A stretch of DNA of 64,000 bases from CALINB01 sp938045325. GTDB lineage: Bacteria > Pseudomonadota > Alphaproteobacteria > Rhodospirillales > CALINB01. Under the pieces are notes generated by a model. That model had not been told where the DNA came from and ran no database searches. It worked only from the letters and a program-made list of their open reading frames with translations. Every line of letters starts with the position of its first letter. The first letter of the stretch is position 1. Positions 36,223 through 45,584 of this stretch are shown piece after piece. The stretch lies in assembly GCA_038114465.1 (NCBI GenBank), contig JAYNQW010000012.1, positions 1-64,000 of the forward strand, in the 5' to 3' direction. The position numbers were made by a program, and so were the translations under genes.

Positions 36223-38433
36223 TTAGAGAAAACTGTAGGGATCGACATCGACCTGGACGCGGACCTTCTGCGGCACATGAACCCGCTCAAGCCACTGATA
36301 AACGAGCTTTTGAACGTTCGTATCCCGGCGCGCCTTGAGCAACAGCCTGCGCCGATGGCGGCCGCGCAACAAGGCAAAGGCCGCCGGTGCGGGGCCGAGC
36401 ACCGTGACGCCATCACCATGCGGCGCCGACCGGCGCAGATTCAATGCAACACGCTCGACGGCCTGCACATCACGGCCCGAGACGATCAACGCGACCAGCC
36501 GGCCGAACGGCGGCATGCCGGTGCCTTCGCGGGCACTGATTTCCGTATCGAGGAACTGTCGGCGTGATCCGGAAACAAGCGCCTGCATGACGGGATGATC
36601 CGGATTATAGGTTTGCAAAATCACCTGACCCGGCCGGTCTTCCCGGCCGGCCCGGCCCGCGACTTGATATAATAATTGATAGGTCCGTTCGGCGGCGCGC
36701 AAATCACCGCCGGCCAATCCCAAGTCCGCATCGATCACGCCGACGGTGGTCAGCATCGGAAAATGATAACCCTTGGCGATAACCTGCGTGCCGATGATCA
36801 GATCGAGTTCGCGTTCTTCAATTTGCCGGACCAATTCGGCGGCCGCCCGGGGTCCTTGCAATGTATCGCTTGAAGCCAAGGCAAAGCGGATTTCCGGAAA
36901 CGCCGCCTTCACTTCTTCGGCCAAACGTTCGACACCGGGCCCGCAAGCCGCCATCGTGTCTTCGGCCTCACATTCGGGGCACTGGCTCGGCCGCTTCACC
37001 GAAAAATCGCAATGATGGCATTGCAGTCTTTCGCCTTGGCGGTGTTCGACCAGCCACGCCGTGCAGCGGGGGCATTGCCAACGATGCCCGCAGGTCCGAC
37101 ACAGAGTCAGCGGGGCATAACCGCGCCGGTTCAAAAATAACAGCGACTGCTCGCCCCGTTGATGCGCCGCCTCGACGGCTTGGATTAAAGGGTCGGATAA
37201 CCAACGGGTGCTGGGCAACTTTTCCGCCCGCATATCAATCAGTTTCATATCCGGTAATGATGCATTTCCATGACGGTCCGTTAACAAGTGTTCGCCGTAA
37301 CGGCCGCGCTGAACGTTTACGACCGTTTCCAACGACGGTGTCGCCGAGGCCAACACAACCGGAATATTCGTAAGCTGTGCACGTACCACGGCCATATCGC
37401 GGGCATTATACGTAACGCCGTCATCCTGCTTAAACGCACCGTCGTGCTCTTCATCGATGACGATGATTCCGAGTTCAGGGAACGGTAAAAACAACGCCGA
37501 ACGCGCACCGACGACAACACGGGATTTACCCTCGGCAATTGCCCGCCATGTTTGCCGCCGCGTGGCCGGCGTTAACTCGGAGTGCCATTCCGCCGGGGCG
37601 CCGCCGAAACGGTCACGAAACCGCTCGAGCCATTGTGCTGATAACGCGATCTCGGGCAATAACACCAATGCCTGTTTACCGTGTTTAAGCGCTTCGGCGA
37701 CGGCTTCGAAGTACACTTCGGTTTTACCGGAGCCCGGCACGCCGTTTAATAGCGTGACGGAAAAGTCCGGCGCCGCGGTTTTCGCGATCAAGTCTTCCGC
37801 TGCAGCGGATTGCGCCGGTGACAATGCCGGGCCGGGCCGGGCCCCATCGGGAAGATCGACTGTGATCGCTGGCTGGATCTCGACTGTCTTGAGCGCCCCC
37901 ATTTCGGCCAACCCTTTGACGACGGAAACACCGACACCGGCCTCGCGGGCCAAATCACGGGCCGGCAACGGCGGCAGCGATTGAACGGCTTCGAGAACCC
38001 GGCGGCGGGACGGGGTCAGGCGTATCGACACATCGGTTTCATTCACTGCATACGCGATAATCGGTTTCGGCGGTTCCAGGGCAGCGGGCACACTCATGAC
38101 CATTTTGAGCACTGCGCCCAGGGGATGGACCGTATAGCGCGCGACCCACTCGATGAATTTGAGAACCGATTCGGGCACGCAGGGCGCCTGCAACCGGCCA
38201 ATGATGGGCCGCAGCTTGCTATCGGGCACTTCGCCGGTGCCTGGACCCCAAACGATACCAATGGCTTCCCGGCGGCCAAGCGGGACCCGAATAAATTCAC
38301 CCGGCGTTAACGTGCTGTTATCCGCTATCCGGTAATCATAAGGGCCACTGAGCGGGAGCGGCAGGAGGACACTGATGCGGTCCCCTTCGAGGCGCTCCGG
38401 CAATGGGCTTGAACTGTTTTGTGACGATACCAT
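36223..38433 (-). CDS. priA: Primosomal replication helicase PriA
   Basis: Restarts stalled replication forks by loading DnaB. The 736-aa protein has an N-terminal 3'-DNA-end-binding domain, helicase core with Walker A NGVPGSGKTEVYFE, DEEH box (IVIDEEHDGAFKQ) and a zinc region with paired CxxC motifs (CRTCGHRWQCPRC; CHHC; CPEC). The ATG at 38433 is preferred over a GTG three codons upstream. The neighbourhood, divergent from DUF484-xerC and upstream of atpHAGDC, is conserved in alphaproteobacteria. Confidence 0.97.
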   Translation of the reverse strand: MVSSQNSSSPLPERLEGDRISVLLPLPLSGPYDYRIADNSTLTPGEFIRVPLGRREAIGIVWGPGTGEVPDSKLRPIIGRLQAPCVPESVLKFIEWVARYTVHPLGAVLKMVMSVPAALEPPKPIIAYAVNETDVSIRLTPSRRRVLEAVQSLPPLPARDLAREAGVGVSVVKGLAEMGALKTVEIQPAITVDLPDGARPGPALSPAQSAAAEDLIAKTAAPDFSVTLLNGVPGSGKTEVYFEAVAEALKHGKQALVLLPEIALSAQWLERFRDRFGGAPAEWHSELTPATRRQTWRAIAEGKSRVVVGARSALFLPFPELGIIVIDEEHDGAFKQDDGVTYNARDMAVVRAQLTNIPVVLASATPSLETVVNVQRGRYGEHLLTDRHGNASLPDMKLIDMRAEKLPSTRWLSDPLIQAVEAAHQRGEQSLLFLNRRGYAPLTLCRTCGHRWQCPRCTAWLVEHRQGERLQCHHCDFSVKRPSQCPECEAEDTMAACGPGVERLAEEVKAAFPEIRFALASSDTLQGPRAAAELVRQIEERELDLIIGTQVIAKGYHFPMLTTVGVIDADLGLAGGDLRAAERTYQLLYQVAGRAGREDRPGQVILQTYNPDHPVMQALVSGSRRQFLDTEISAREGTGMPPFGRLVALIVSGRDVQAVERVALNLRRSAPHGDGVTVLGPAPAAFALLRGRHRRRLLLKARRDTNVQKLVYQWLERVHVPQKVRVQVDVDPYSFL

Positions 38434-38508
38434 GAGATACACTCTAACGAATCGTCACGCAGGCGCGAATTCTGAATTTATGTGGCACGGTTACGATGGG
38501 GACCCGAC

Positions 38509-39237
38509 ATGAGAAAAGAAGAAGAAAAAGCGATCAGCCTCGAGACGACGGACTATTCACCGCAAAACCTCTCGTCCGATCAGGTGCTGGATTATCTTCA
38601 GCATAACCCGGATTTTTTGTCTGAAAACGCGCAAACCATCGCGAAAATGGCGCCGCCGACCCGCTGGAGCGGCGACGGGGTGATCGATTTGCAGCGCTTT
38701 TTGCTGGACCGGCAAAAAGAAGATCTCAACGAATTACGCCTGGCCGCCCAGGAGGTTATCGAAACCAGCCGGGGCAATATGTCGAGCCAAACCCGAACCC
38801 ATAGCGCTGTCCTGGCCATGCTGTCGGCAAACGATTTCGAGCATTTTTTGCGAATCGTCAATGACGACATCCCGCTGCTACTCGATATTGATGTCGCCAC
38901 CATCGGTTTTGAACCCGGCGATCACGCGCCGCAAGCGCTGACGTCGGCCAACATCCGCCCGTATCAACCCGGCGATATCGACGAGGTGCTCGATCCGGAA
39001 AGTGACGTCGTCTTACTGAAGGAAGTTGCCGAGAGTGCGGCCGTCTTCGGCAGTGCCGCAAGCCTGGTCCGCTCCGCCGCCTTGATGCGGTTACGGCCCG
39101 GACATACCGTCCCTCACGGCATGATGGCATTTGGGGCCCGCAGCCCGGGTTTCTTTCACCCCCGCCAAGGTGTTGAGCTGATCACGTTCCTGGCACGGGT
39201 CACCGAACGGTGTATTCACCGATGGCTCGAGGATTAA
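38509..39237 (+). CDS. DUF484 family protein (GAF-like)
   Basis: A 242-aa DUF484 protein: a helical N-terminus (QVLDYLQHNPDFLSENA, the family signature), a coiled coil (about 60-95) and a C-terminal GAF-like domain (SLVRSAALMRLRP; MAFGARSPGFFHPRQGVELITFLARVTE). The family is often next to xerC, as here, and its role is not defined. An in-frame GTG at 38482 would extend it by nine residues. The end overlaps the start of xerC. Confidence 0.92.
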   Translation: MRKEEEKAISLETTDYSPQNLSSDQVLDYLQHNPDFLSENAQTIAKMAPPTRWSGDGVIDLQRFLLDRQKEDLNELRLAAQEVIETSRGNMSSQTRTHSAVLAMLSANDFEHFLRIVNDDIPLLLDIDVATIGFEPGDHAPQALTSANIRPYQPGDIDEVLDPESDVVLLKEVAESAAVFGSAASLVRSAALMRLRPGHTVPHGMMAFGARSPGFFHPRQGVELITFLARVTERCIHRWLED

Positions 39238-40202
39238 CACCGGCTGCAGCGCAAAGCCGCGGCGCGGATCATCCCAATATTCCCGCCGAACCCGCCGTTC
39301 TTGCGGCGCTGGCATCCTGGCGGCAATGGCTCGAACACGAACGGCGCACGTCCGAACACACGATCGATGCCTATCAGCGCGACATCACGGCTTTCTTGAA
39401 ATTTTGCGCCGAGCATCTCGGTTATCCGCCGGGCATGCAGGAACTCGCAAACTTCCGCGCCGCCGACTTTCGCAGCTATCTCGCGAAGCGTGCCCAAGCC
39501 GGACTCGCCCGCACCTCGACGGCGCGAGCCATGTCGACGTTGCGTAATTTTTTCCGCTACCTCGCGCGCGAAAATTTAGCCGCCAACGCGGCCATCGATA
39601 ACGTACAAACACCGAAGGTGCCGAAATCGATCCCGAAAGCACTGAGCGAACAAGAAGCCCGCGAAACACTCGACACACTGGAAGCCATGATCGATGAAGT
39701 TTGGGTTGCCAAACGCGACACCGCCCTGATGACGCTGTTGTATGGCTGCGGGTTACGGATCAGCGAAGCGCTAAACATGAACCGCAGCGATATCCCCGCT
39801 GGCGACACCATGATCATCACCGGCAAAGGACAAAAACAGCGGGTCGTGCCCGTGCTGAGTATTGTTAAAGATGCCATCGCCGATTATCTCGCCCATTGCC
39901 CGCATGCCTTGGAAGCGGACGATCCGCTCTTCGTCGGGGTGCGGGGAAAACGCCTCAATGCCGGGGTCGTGCAACGGCAAATGCGTCAACTACGAAGCCT
40001 TTTAGGGCTGCCGGAATCGGCTACCCCTCATGCCTTGCGCCATAGCTTTGCCACTCACCTCCTGGCCGAGGGAGGCGATCTCAGGACGATCCAGGAACTT
40101 TTGGGGCATGCGTCACTCTCAACCACGCAACGCTATACGGACGTCGATACGGGACGCCTCACGGCGGTGTATCAAAGCGCCCATCCGCGAGCCAATCGAT
40201 AA
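39222..40202 (+). CDS. xerC: Site-specific tyrosine recombinase XerC
   Basis: Resolves chromosome dimers with XerD at the dif site. The 326-aa protein has an N-terminal SAM-like core-binding domain and the C-terminal catalytic domain. The R-K-H-R-H-Y catalytic set is complete: Arg in GCGLRISEAL, Lys in GKGQKQR, HxxR in HALRHSF, His in LLGHASL and nucleophile Tyr in TTQRYT. The start is uncertain between ATG 39222 and GTG 39210; both overlap the end of the DUF484 gene. Confidence 0.95.
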   Translation: MARGLTPAAAQSRGADHPNIPAEPAVLAALASWRQWLEHERRTSEHTIDAYQRDITAFLKFCAEHLGYPPGMQELANFRAADFRSYLAKRAQAGLARTSTARAMSTLRNFFRYLARENLAANAAIDNVQTPKVPKSIPKALSEQEARETLDTLEAMIDEVWVAKRDTALMTLLYGCGLRISEALNMNRSDIPAGDTMIITGKGQKQRVVPVLSIVKDAIADYLAHCPHALEADDPLFVGVRGKRLNAGVVQRQMRQLRSLLGLPESATPHALRHSFATHLLAEGGDLRTIQELLGHASLSTTQRYTDVDTGRLTAVYQSAHPRANR

Positions 40203-40218
40203 TGGCCAATTAATAAAA

Positions 40219-41436
40219 TTACGTCTTCGGGCTTTGCCGCGACCACCACAACGCCAACGGGCCGAGCAAACACAACACCGCAACGCTTAAGAATCCCAAA
40301 CCCCACGACATCACTTGGGACTCGCCGCCGGCCAGGTCGAGCACGGCGCCGAACATCGGCGGCCCGGCGGCGGCACCGGCGAACCCTAAACACGAATGCA
40401 TCGCCATGGTGGCGCCCCGGTAACCTTCCGGCGCGACACCGACCATACCCGACGTAATCGCCGCTGAATCGGAATTGATCAAATACATATAGAAACAACA
40501 CACCGCGAACAGAATCCAAAACGGCACCGCAGCCAAGAATCCGAGTATGGCGGCGGTACAAGCCGCTAAGAACATCACCCCGGTGATCCAGCGATGGCGG
40601 CCAAAGCGTAAGGCGCCTTCGTTGCCGAGGATACTCGCCGGCTGACCGAACAGAGTGATGATCGCGGCCAAAGTCGCCGCCTGCATGCCGAAACCGCCGC
40701 CCGCGCTGGCCGCGACCGCAAACGTGAAAAACGCCACCATCCACGAGCGAAAGACGAACAACTCGAAATTATGCACCGAATACGCCCAGACATACCCCAT
40801 CGCCGGGCGGCACCGGAAGACGGGCCGAAAATCCAATAAATGGGTGTCCGGCGCTTGAAAGTTTTTCGGATCGTCCCGGTCTATAAACAGAATAACCAAC
40901 AACAAAGATATAACCGGCCCGCAGGCACCGATCATAAAAGCGGTTTGCCACCCGAAGGCGGCTTCGACCTGACCCGAAACGTAAAATGACAGCGAAAGAC
41001 CAATGCCAAAGGTCGACGTGTAAAATGCGGTGCCGCGGCTTTGCGTCGTACCGATTAACCGATCGCTGAGAATTTTAAGGCCCGGCATATATGTACCGGC
41101 GAGACCGACACCCATCAGCGTATGAAATAGGATCGCCGTCCATAAACCTTGCGCAAAATAAGCAAAACCCAAACAGCCGAAAACGCCGATGGCGAGCGAT
41201 ACCCCGTACACAATCCGGGGAGCCACCCGGTCGGTGAGCCCAGAGAGCACCGGCACGGCGATCACATAGCCCACCCAATAGGTCCCCAGGATCCAGCCCG
41301 CTTCGGTATTATTCAGACCCCAAGTTTGTTTCAAAACCGTCGCCAGCGCCGGCACCACGGCGGTTCCGGTCATGCTGAATACTTCGGCCAAACAAACGAT
41401 GGCGGTCAACGGCACGGGGGAAAGGGTTCGCGGCAT
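40219..41436 (-). CDS. MFS transporter (A)
   Basis: A 405-aa polytopic membrane protein with about 12 predicted segments and the loop 2-3 motif region (GLTDRVAPRIVYG) of the major facilitator superfamily. The ATG at 41436 is chosen because residues upstream in the open frame have no membrane-protein character and overlap the neighbouring gene. It lies 14 nt after the second MFS gene, so both probably share a transcript. Substrate unknown. Confidence 0.88.
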   Translation of the reverse strand: MPRTLSPVPLTAIVCLAEVFSMTGTAVVPALATVLKQTWGLNNTEAGWILGTYWVGYVIAVPVLSGLTDRVAPRIVYGVSLAIGVFGCLGFAYFAQGLWTAILFHTLMGVGLAGTYMPGLKILSDRLIGTTQSRGTAFYTSTFGIGLSLSFYVSGQVEAAFGWQTAFMIGACGPVISLLLVILFIDRDDPKNFQAPDTHLLDFRPVFRCRPAMGYVWAYSVHNFELFVFRSWMVAFFTFAVAASAGGGFGMQAATLAAIITLFGQPASILGNEGALRFGRHRWITGVMFLAACTAAILGFLAAVPFWILFAVCCFYMYLINSDSAAITSGMVGVAPEGYRGATMAMHSCLGFAGAAAGPPMFGAVLDLAGGESQVMSWGLGFLSVAVLCLLGPLALWWSRQSPKT

Positions 41437-41450
41437 CAGTTTATGCTGCC

Positions 41451-42710
41451 TTAGGATACCGTCTTTGTCGATGAATCCGTTTCGAGGGTGTTCACCATTA
41501 CGTGGCGGCGGCGCCAAGCCCAAAGGGTAACGAAAATAATCAACAACACACCGCAGAATACGGCCCAGCGCAAGCCGATCACTTCTGAAAGCGCGCCCAT
41601 GGACAACGCGCCAATTGCCGGCGTCGCCCGAAAGACCGAAACATAGAGACTCATAATACGGCCCCGCATTTCGATGCTGGTACTTTTCAACAGCAATGTC
41701 TGCGAACAGACACCGACCGCCGTTTCCGTTGCACCGAAAACGGCAATAAGAAACACGGCGATCCATAACCAAGACATCGTGATAAATACGAGGATCATGG
41801 CGCACCCCAATGTAATGGCACCGAACAATAGCATCGTCACGCCTTGCGCCTCTTTTCGGCCCGCAATCCACAAGCCGCCGATCATCGCGCCGACGCCGGC
41901 ACTGGCAATCATCACGCCGAGCCCTTCAACGCCGGCTTTGTAGACGACATCGGCAAAGGCCGGAAATAAATCGACGACCGGGCGACCCCATAGGGCAAAA
42001 AAACAAATAAGAATCATCAGAGGCCCGATACCGGGATGCCGGCCGGCATACTGAAACCCGCCTTTGAGTTTTGTAATCAGCTTTGGTTCGTCTTTACCCA
42101 ATGATACCGGGATCTCGATGCGCAGCATCATGAGGGCAATGAGATAGATAAGAAAACAAATTGCATTGGTTGCGAACGCGAGCGCCGGGCCGCCGCTGGA
42201 AATTAAAAAAGTGCCTAGACCCGCGCCGAAAAACCGGCCGATATGGAACGTTAATGTATTAAAGGTAATCGCAGCCGGAAGATGTTCGTCTTTAGCAAGC
42301 TCGGGAATGATCGTTAATCGTGCCGGCATACCGAGAGCGGTAAACATGCCAAGAAAGAACGCGAACAACAATAAAACCTCGACCGTTATCAAACCCATCG
42401 ACATTAATATAAACAAACCGACGGCTTGACCGACCGACAACCACTGCACCAGTTTAATCAGTTTCAGATGTCCATACTTATCGGCCATCGCACCCGCCAA
42501 CGGCGCAAAGATTGCCGTCGGCAGATAATCGACGGCGGCCATGGCACCGAGCCACGTACCCGATTTTGTCAGTTCCCACGTCAACCAGCCGATAGCGATG
42601 CGTTGCACCCAGCGCCCAGTCATCGAGGCCAGATTACCGGCGGCGTAAATGCCGTATTCGCGCTGCGAGAGCGCGCGGATAATATTGGTGAGTCCCGAAA
42701 AGTGCTGCAT
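41451..42710 (-). CDS. MFS transporter (B), EntS/DUF894-like
   Basis: A 419-aa MFS protein with about 11-12 hydrophobic segments and the conserved motif AGAMADKYGHLKLIK between segments 2 and 3. Overall layout resembles the EntS/DUF894 group of exporters, but no siderophore genes are nearby, so the substrate is unknown. It is upstream of MFS A and downstream of the lpdA 3' end, with no clear terminator. Confidence 0.88.
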   Translation of the reverse strand: MQHFSGLTNIIRALSQREYGIYAAGNLASMTGRWVQRIAIGWLTWELTKSGTWLGAMAAVDYLPTAIFAPLAGAMADKYGHLKLIKLVQWLSVGQAVGLFILMSMGLITVEVLLLFAFFLGMFTALGMPARLTIIPELAKDEHLPAAITFNTLTFHIGRFFGAGLGTFLISSGGPALAFATNAICFLIYLIALMMLRIEIPVSLGKDEPKLITKLKGGFQYAGRHPGIGPLMILICFFALWGRPVVDLFPAFADVVYKAGVEGLGVMIASAGVGAMIGGLWIAGRKEAQGVTMLLFGAITLGCAMILVFITMSWLWIAVFLIAVFGATETAVGVCSQTLLLKSTSIEMRGRIMSLYVSVFRATPAIGALSMGALSEVIGLRWAVFCGVLLIIFVTLWAWRRRHVMVNTLETDSSTKTVS

Positions 42711-42782
42711 GGTTCACGCGTGAATCAGTCGCCACAGGATTGCGGCATTCAATGAGGTCGCCTTACTGAAGACGAAAACCGC

Positions 42783-44195
42783 TTAGATGTGAAGCGCTTT
42801 ATCGTAGGCGCCGAGAGCCGCTTCCTTAACGGCTTCGGATAAACCGGGATGACCGTGGCTGGTGCGCGCGAGATCTTCAGCCGAAGCGCCAAACTCCATC
42901 GCAACCACGGCTTCTTGGATAAGATCACCGGCTTCGGGCCCGATGATATGAACGCCTAAAATCCGGTCGGTTGTTTTATCCGACAAAATTTTCACAAACC
43001 CATCGGTATCGTTATTGGCCCGGGCGCGCGCGTTGGCTGAAAACGGAAATTTACCGACCTTATATTCTACGCCGTCTTCTTTGAGTTGTTCTTCAGTTTT
43101 GCCGACACCGGCAACTTCGGGCCAGGTGTAAACAACACCGGGAATCGCATTGTAATCAATGTGGCCCGACTGACCGGCGATCAGCTCGGCACAGACATAG
43201 CCTTCTTCCTCGGCCTTATGCGCCAGCATCGCGCCACCGATGGTATCGCCGATGGCGAAAATGCCCGGTACGTTGGTTTGATAATCGCCGTCGACTTTAA
43301 CAAAACCCCGATCCGTTACCTCGACGCCGACCTTATCGAGCCCGAGTCCTTCAATATAGGGCCGGCGGCCGATGGCCACGAGCACCACATCGGCTTGCAT
43401 GGTTTCCTTGGATTTACCGTCGACGGATTCCATCGAGAGCGTCACGCCGTCCTTGGTTTTTTTCGCGCCGGTTACTTTTGTTGACAGTTTGAACTCGATT
43501 CCCTGCTTGCCGAAAATCCGTTGCGCTTGTTTTGAAATCTCACCGTCCATGCCCGGGAACACGCAATCGAGAAACTCGACCACGGTGACTTTCGCGCCGA
43601 GGCGCCGCCATACCGAGCCCATTTCGAGGCCGATGACGCCGGCACCGATCACGACCATTGTTTTCGGCACTTTGCTTAACGTTAATGCGCCGGTGGAACT
43701 GACAATTTGCTTTTCATCAATGTCGACACCGGGCAAGGGCGCGACATCCGAACCCGAAGCAATAATGATGTTTTCGGTTTTCAGAACTTGTTTTTTCTTA
43801 CCCTTGCCGGCGGCAACACTCACTTCATCGGCCGCGGTGATGGTGCCGGTGCCCGTTACGACCGTGATCTTGTTTTTATTCATCAGAAAATCGATACCCT
43901 TTACGGTATCGCCGACGACGCTGTCTTTGCGCTTCATCATCGCCGCCACATCGACCGTCATTTTACCGGACTTAATGCCGTGATCGGCAAAGGTATGATT
44001 GGCTTCTTCAAACAAGTGGGACGATTGCAACAACGCTTTCGAGGGAATACAGCCGACATTGAGGCACGTGCCGCCGAGGGTCTCGCGCTTTTCCACCAAT
44101 GCCGTTTTTAAGCCCAATTGGGCGGCACGAATGGCGGCCACATAACCGCCGGGACCGGCGCCGATGACGACAACGTCAAAAGGCTCTTCTGCCAT
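42783..44195 (-). CDS. lpdA: Dihydrolipoamide dehydrogenase (E3)
   Basis: FAD enzyme that reoxidises lipoamide in 2-oxo acid dehydrogenase complexes with NAD+. The 470-aa protein has the N-terminal FAD motif GAGPGGYVAAIRAAQLG, redox cysteines in GGTCLNVGCIPSK, NAD motif GAGVIGLEMGSVW, and the catalytic His-Glu in SHGHPGLSEAVKEA. Last gene of the TCA operon, directly after sucB, so it probably serves the 2-oxoglutarate complex. Confidence 0.97.
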   Translation of the reverse strand: MAEEPFDVVVIGAGPGGYVAAIRAAQLGLKTALVEKRETLGGTCLNVGCIPSKALLQSSHLFEEANHTFADHGIKSGKMTVDVAAMMKRKDSVVGDTVKGIDFLMNKNKITVVTGTGTITAADEVSVAAGKGKKKQVLKTENIIIASGSDVAPLPGVDIDEKQIVSSTGALTLSKVPKTMVVIGAGVIGLEMGSVWRRLGAKVTVVEFLDCVFPGMDGEISKQAQRIFGKQGIEFKLSTKVTGAKKTKDGVTLSMESVDGKSKETMQADVVLVAIGRRPYIEGLGLDKVGVEVTDRGFVKVDGDYQTNVPGIFAIGDTIGGAMLAHKAEEEGYVCAELIAGQSGHIDYNAIPGVVYTWPEVAGVGKTEEQLKEDGVEYKVGKFPFSANARARANNDTDGFVKILSDKTTDRILGVHIIGPEAGDLIQEAVVAMEFGASAEDLARTSHGHPGLSEAVKEAALGAYDKALHI

Positions 44196-44243
44196 GGTAT
44201 CACTCCCTCAAGACTTTCAGTGGTCTCGAAATGAATAGTTTAA

Positions 44244-45545
44244 TTATACGTCGAACATAATGCGGCTCGGATCCTCGATGCATTCCTTGACACGCACCAA
44301 GAAGGTGACCGCTTCACGGCCATCGACGATACGGTGGTCATAAGACAACGCCAAATTCATCATCGGGCGTGCCTCGATGGAACCGTCCGGCATGACCATC
44401 GGCCGCTTTTGAATGGAATGCATACCCAGGATCCCCGATTGCGGCGCATTGAGAATCGGCGTCGAGTTCAGTGAACCGAAGATGCCACCGTTGGTGATGG
44501 TGAAAGAACCGCCTTGCAGTTCTTCGATGGTGATTTTACCGTCCCGCGCCCGCTTACCGAAATCGGCAATGGTTGCCTCGACCTCGGCGAAGGTTTTTTG
44601 ATCGGCGTCGCGTAAGACGGGCACCACCAATCCTTGCGGGGATCCGACCGCAATACTGATGTCGTAATAGTTTTTATAAATAATATCGTCGCCGTGAATT
44701 TCGGCGTTCACGGCAGGTAATTCGCGAAGGGCCACAATACTGGCTTTGACGAAAAACGACATGAAGCCGAGCCGCACACCATGTTTTTTCTCGAAGGAAT
44801 CGCTATATTGCGCACGCGCTTCGATCACCGCCGTCATATCGCATTCGTTAAACGTGGTGAGCATCGCCGCCGTATTCTGGGCCGACTTCAAACGCTCGGC
44901 GACCATCTTGCGCAACCGGGTCATCTTCACCCGTTCTTCACGCGGCCCGTCGACGCGCGGCGGGTATTGTTCCGCTTTGGCCGGGGCCGTGGCAGCAACA
45001 GGAGCAGCGGCAGGTGCAGCGGCAGGGGCCGGTGCCGGGGCAGCGGCACCCCCTTTTTCGAGATAGGCCAGCACATCGCCTTTGAGCAGGCGGCCGTCTT
45101 TACCACTTGCGGGAATAGCCGACGGATCAAGGTTATTGTCTTCCACCAACTTACGCACGGCCGGCAATAACGGCGCGGCCGCCGGTGCCGCGGCAGCGGG
45201 CGCGGGTGCAGGAGCCGGGGCGGGCGCCGGTTCAGGGGCGGGCGCCGGTTCCTCTTTTTTGGCCTCTTCTTTCTTTTCTTCTTTCTTTGGAGCAGGGGCG
45301 GCCTTCGCATCGCCGTCGATTTTGCCGAGTAAGGCGCCGACTTCAACATCGGTATCGACATCAGCGGCAATTTCCGCCAACACGCCGGCCGCCGGTGCGT
45401 TCACTTCCAACGTCACCTTATCCGTTTCCAGTTCAACCAACGGCTCGTCTTGATTGACGGCTTCGCCAACAGACTTAAACCATTTTGCAACCGTCGCTTC
45501 GGTTACGGATTCGCCTAATGTCGGAACTTTAATTTCTGTCGCCAT
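44244..45545 (-). CDS. sucB: Dihydrolipoyl succinyltransferase (E2 of 2-oxoglutarate dehydrogenase)
   Basis: Core transferase of the 2-oxoglutarate dehydrogenase complex, moving succinyl from lipoamide to CoA. The 433-aa protein has one lipoyl domain (ETDKVTLEV, Lys near residue 43), a long Ala/Pro-rich linker, the E3-binding domain (PAVRKLVEDNNLDPSAIPASGKDGRLLKGD), a second Ala/Pro linker and the catalytic domain ending with the active-site SYDHRIVDGREAV. Lies between sucA and lpdA. Confidence 0.97.
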   Translation of the reverse strand: MATEIKVPTLGESVTEATVAKWFKSVGEAVNQDEPLVELETDKVTLEVNAPAAGVLAEIAADVDTDVEVGALLGKIDGDAKAAPAPKKEEKKEEAKKEEPAPAPEPAPAPAPAPAPAAAAPAAAPLLPAVRKLVEDNNLDPSAIPASGKDGRLLKGDVLAYLEKGGAAAPAPAPAAAPAAAPVAATAPAKAEQYPPRVDGPREERVKMTRLRKMVAERLKSAQNTAAMLTTFNECDMTAVIEARAQYSDSFEKKHGVRLGFMSFFVKASIVALRELPAVNAEIHGDDIIYKNYYDISIAVGSPQGLVVPVLRDADQKTFAEVEATIADFGKRARDGKITIEELQGGSFTITNGGIFGSLNSTPILNAPQSGILGMHSIQKRPMVMPDGSIEARPMMNLALSYDHRIVDGREAVTFLVRVKECIEDPSRIMFDV

Positions 45546-45584
45546 AGCTTCCTCTTTAATCCAGCTCTTGGTCGCGGCGTTGGT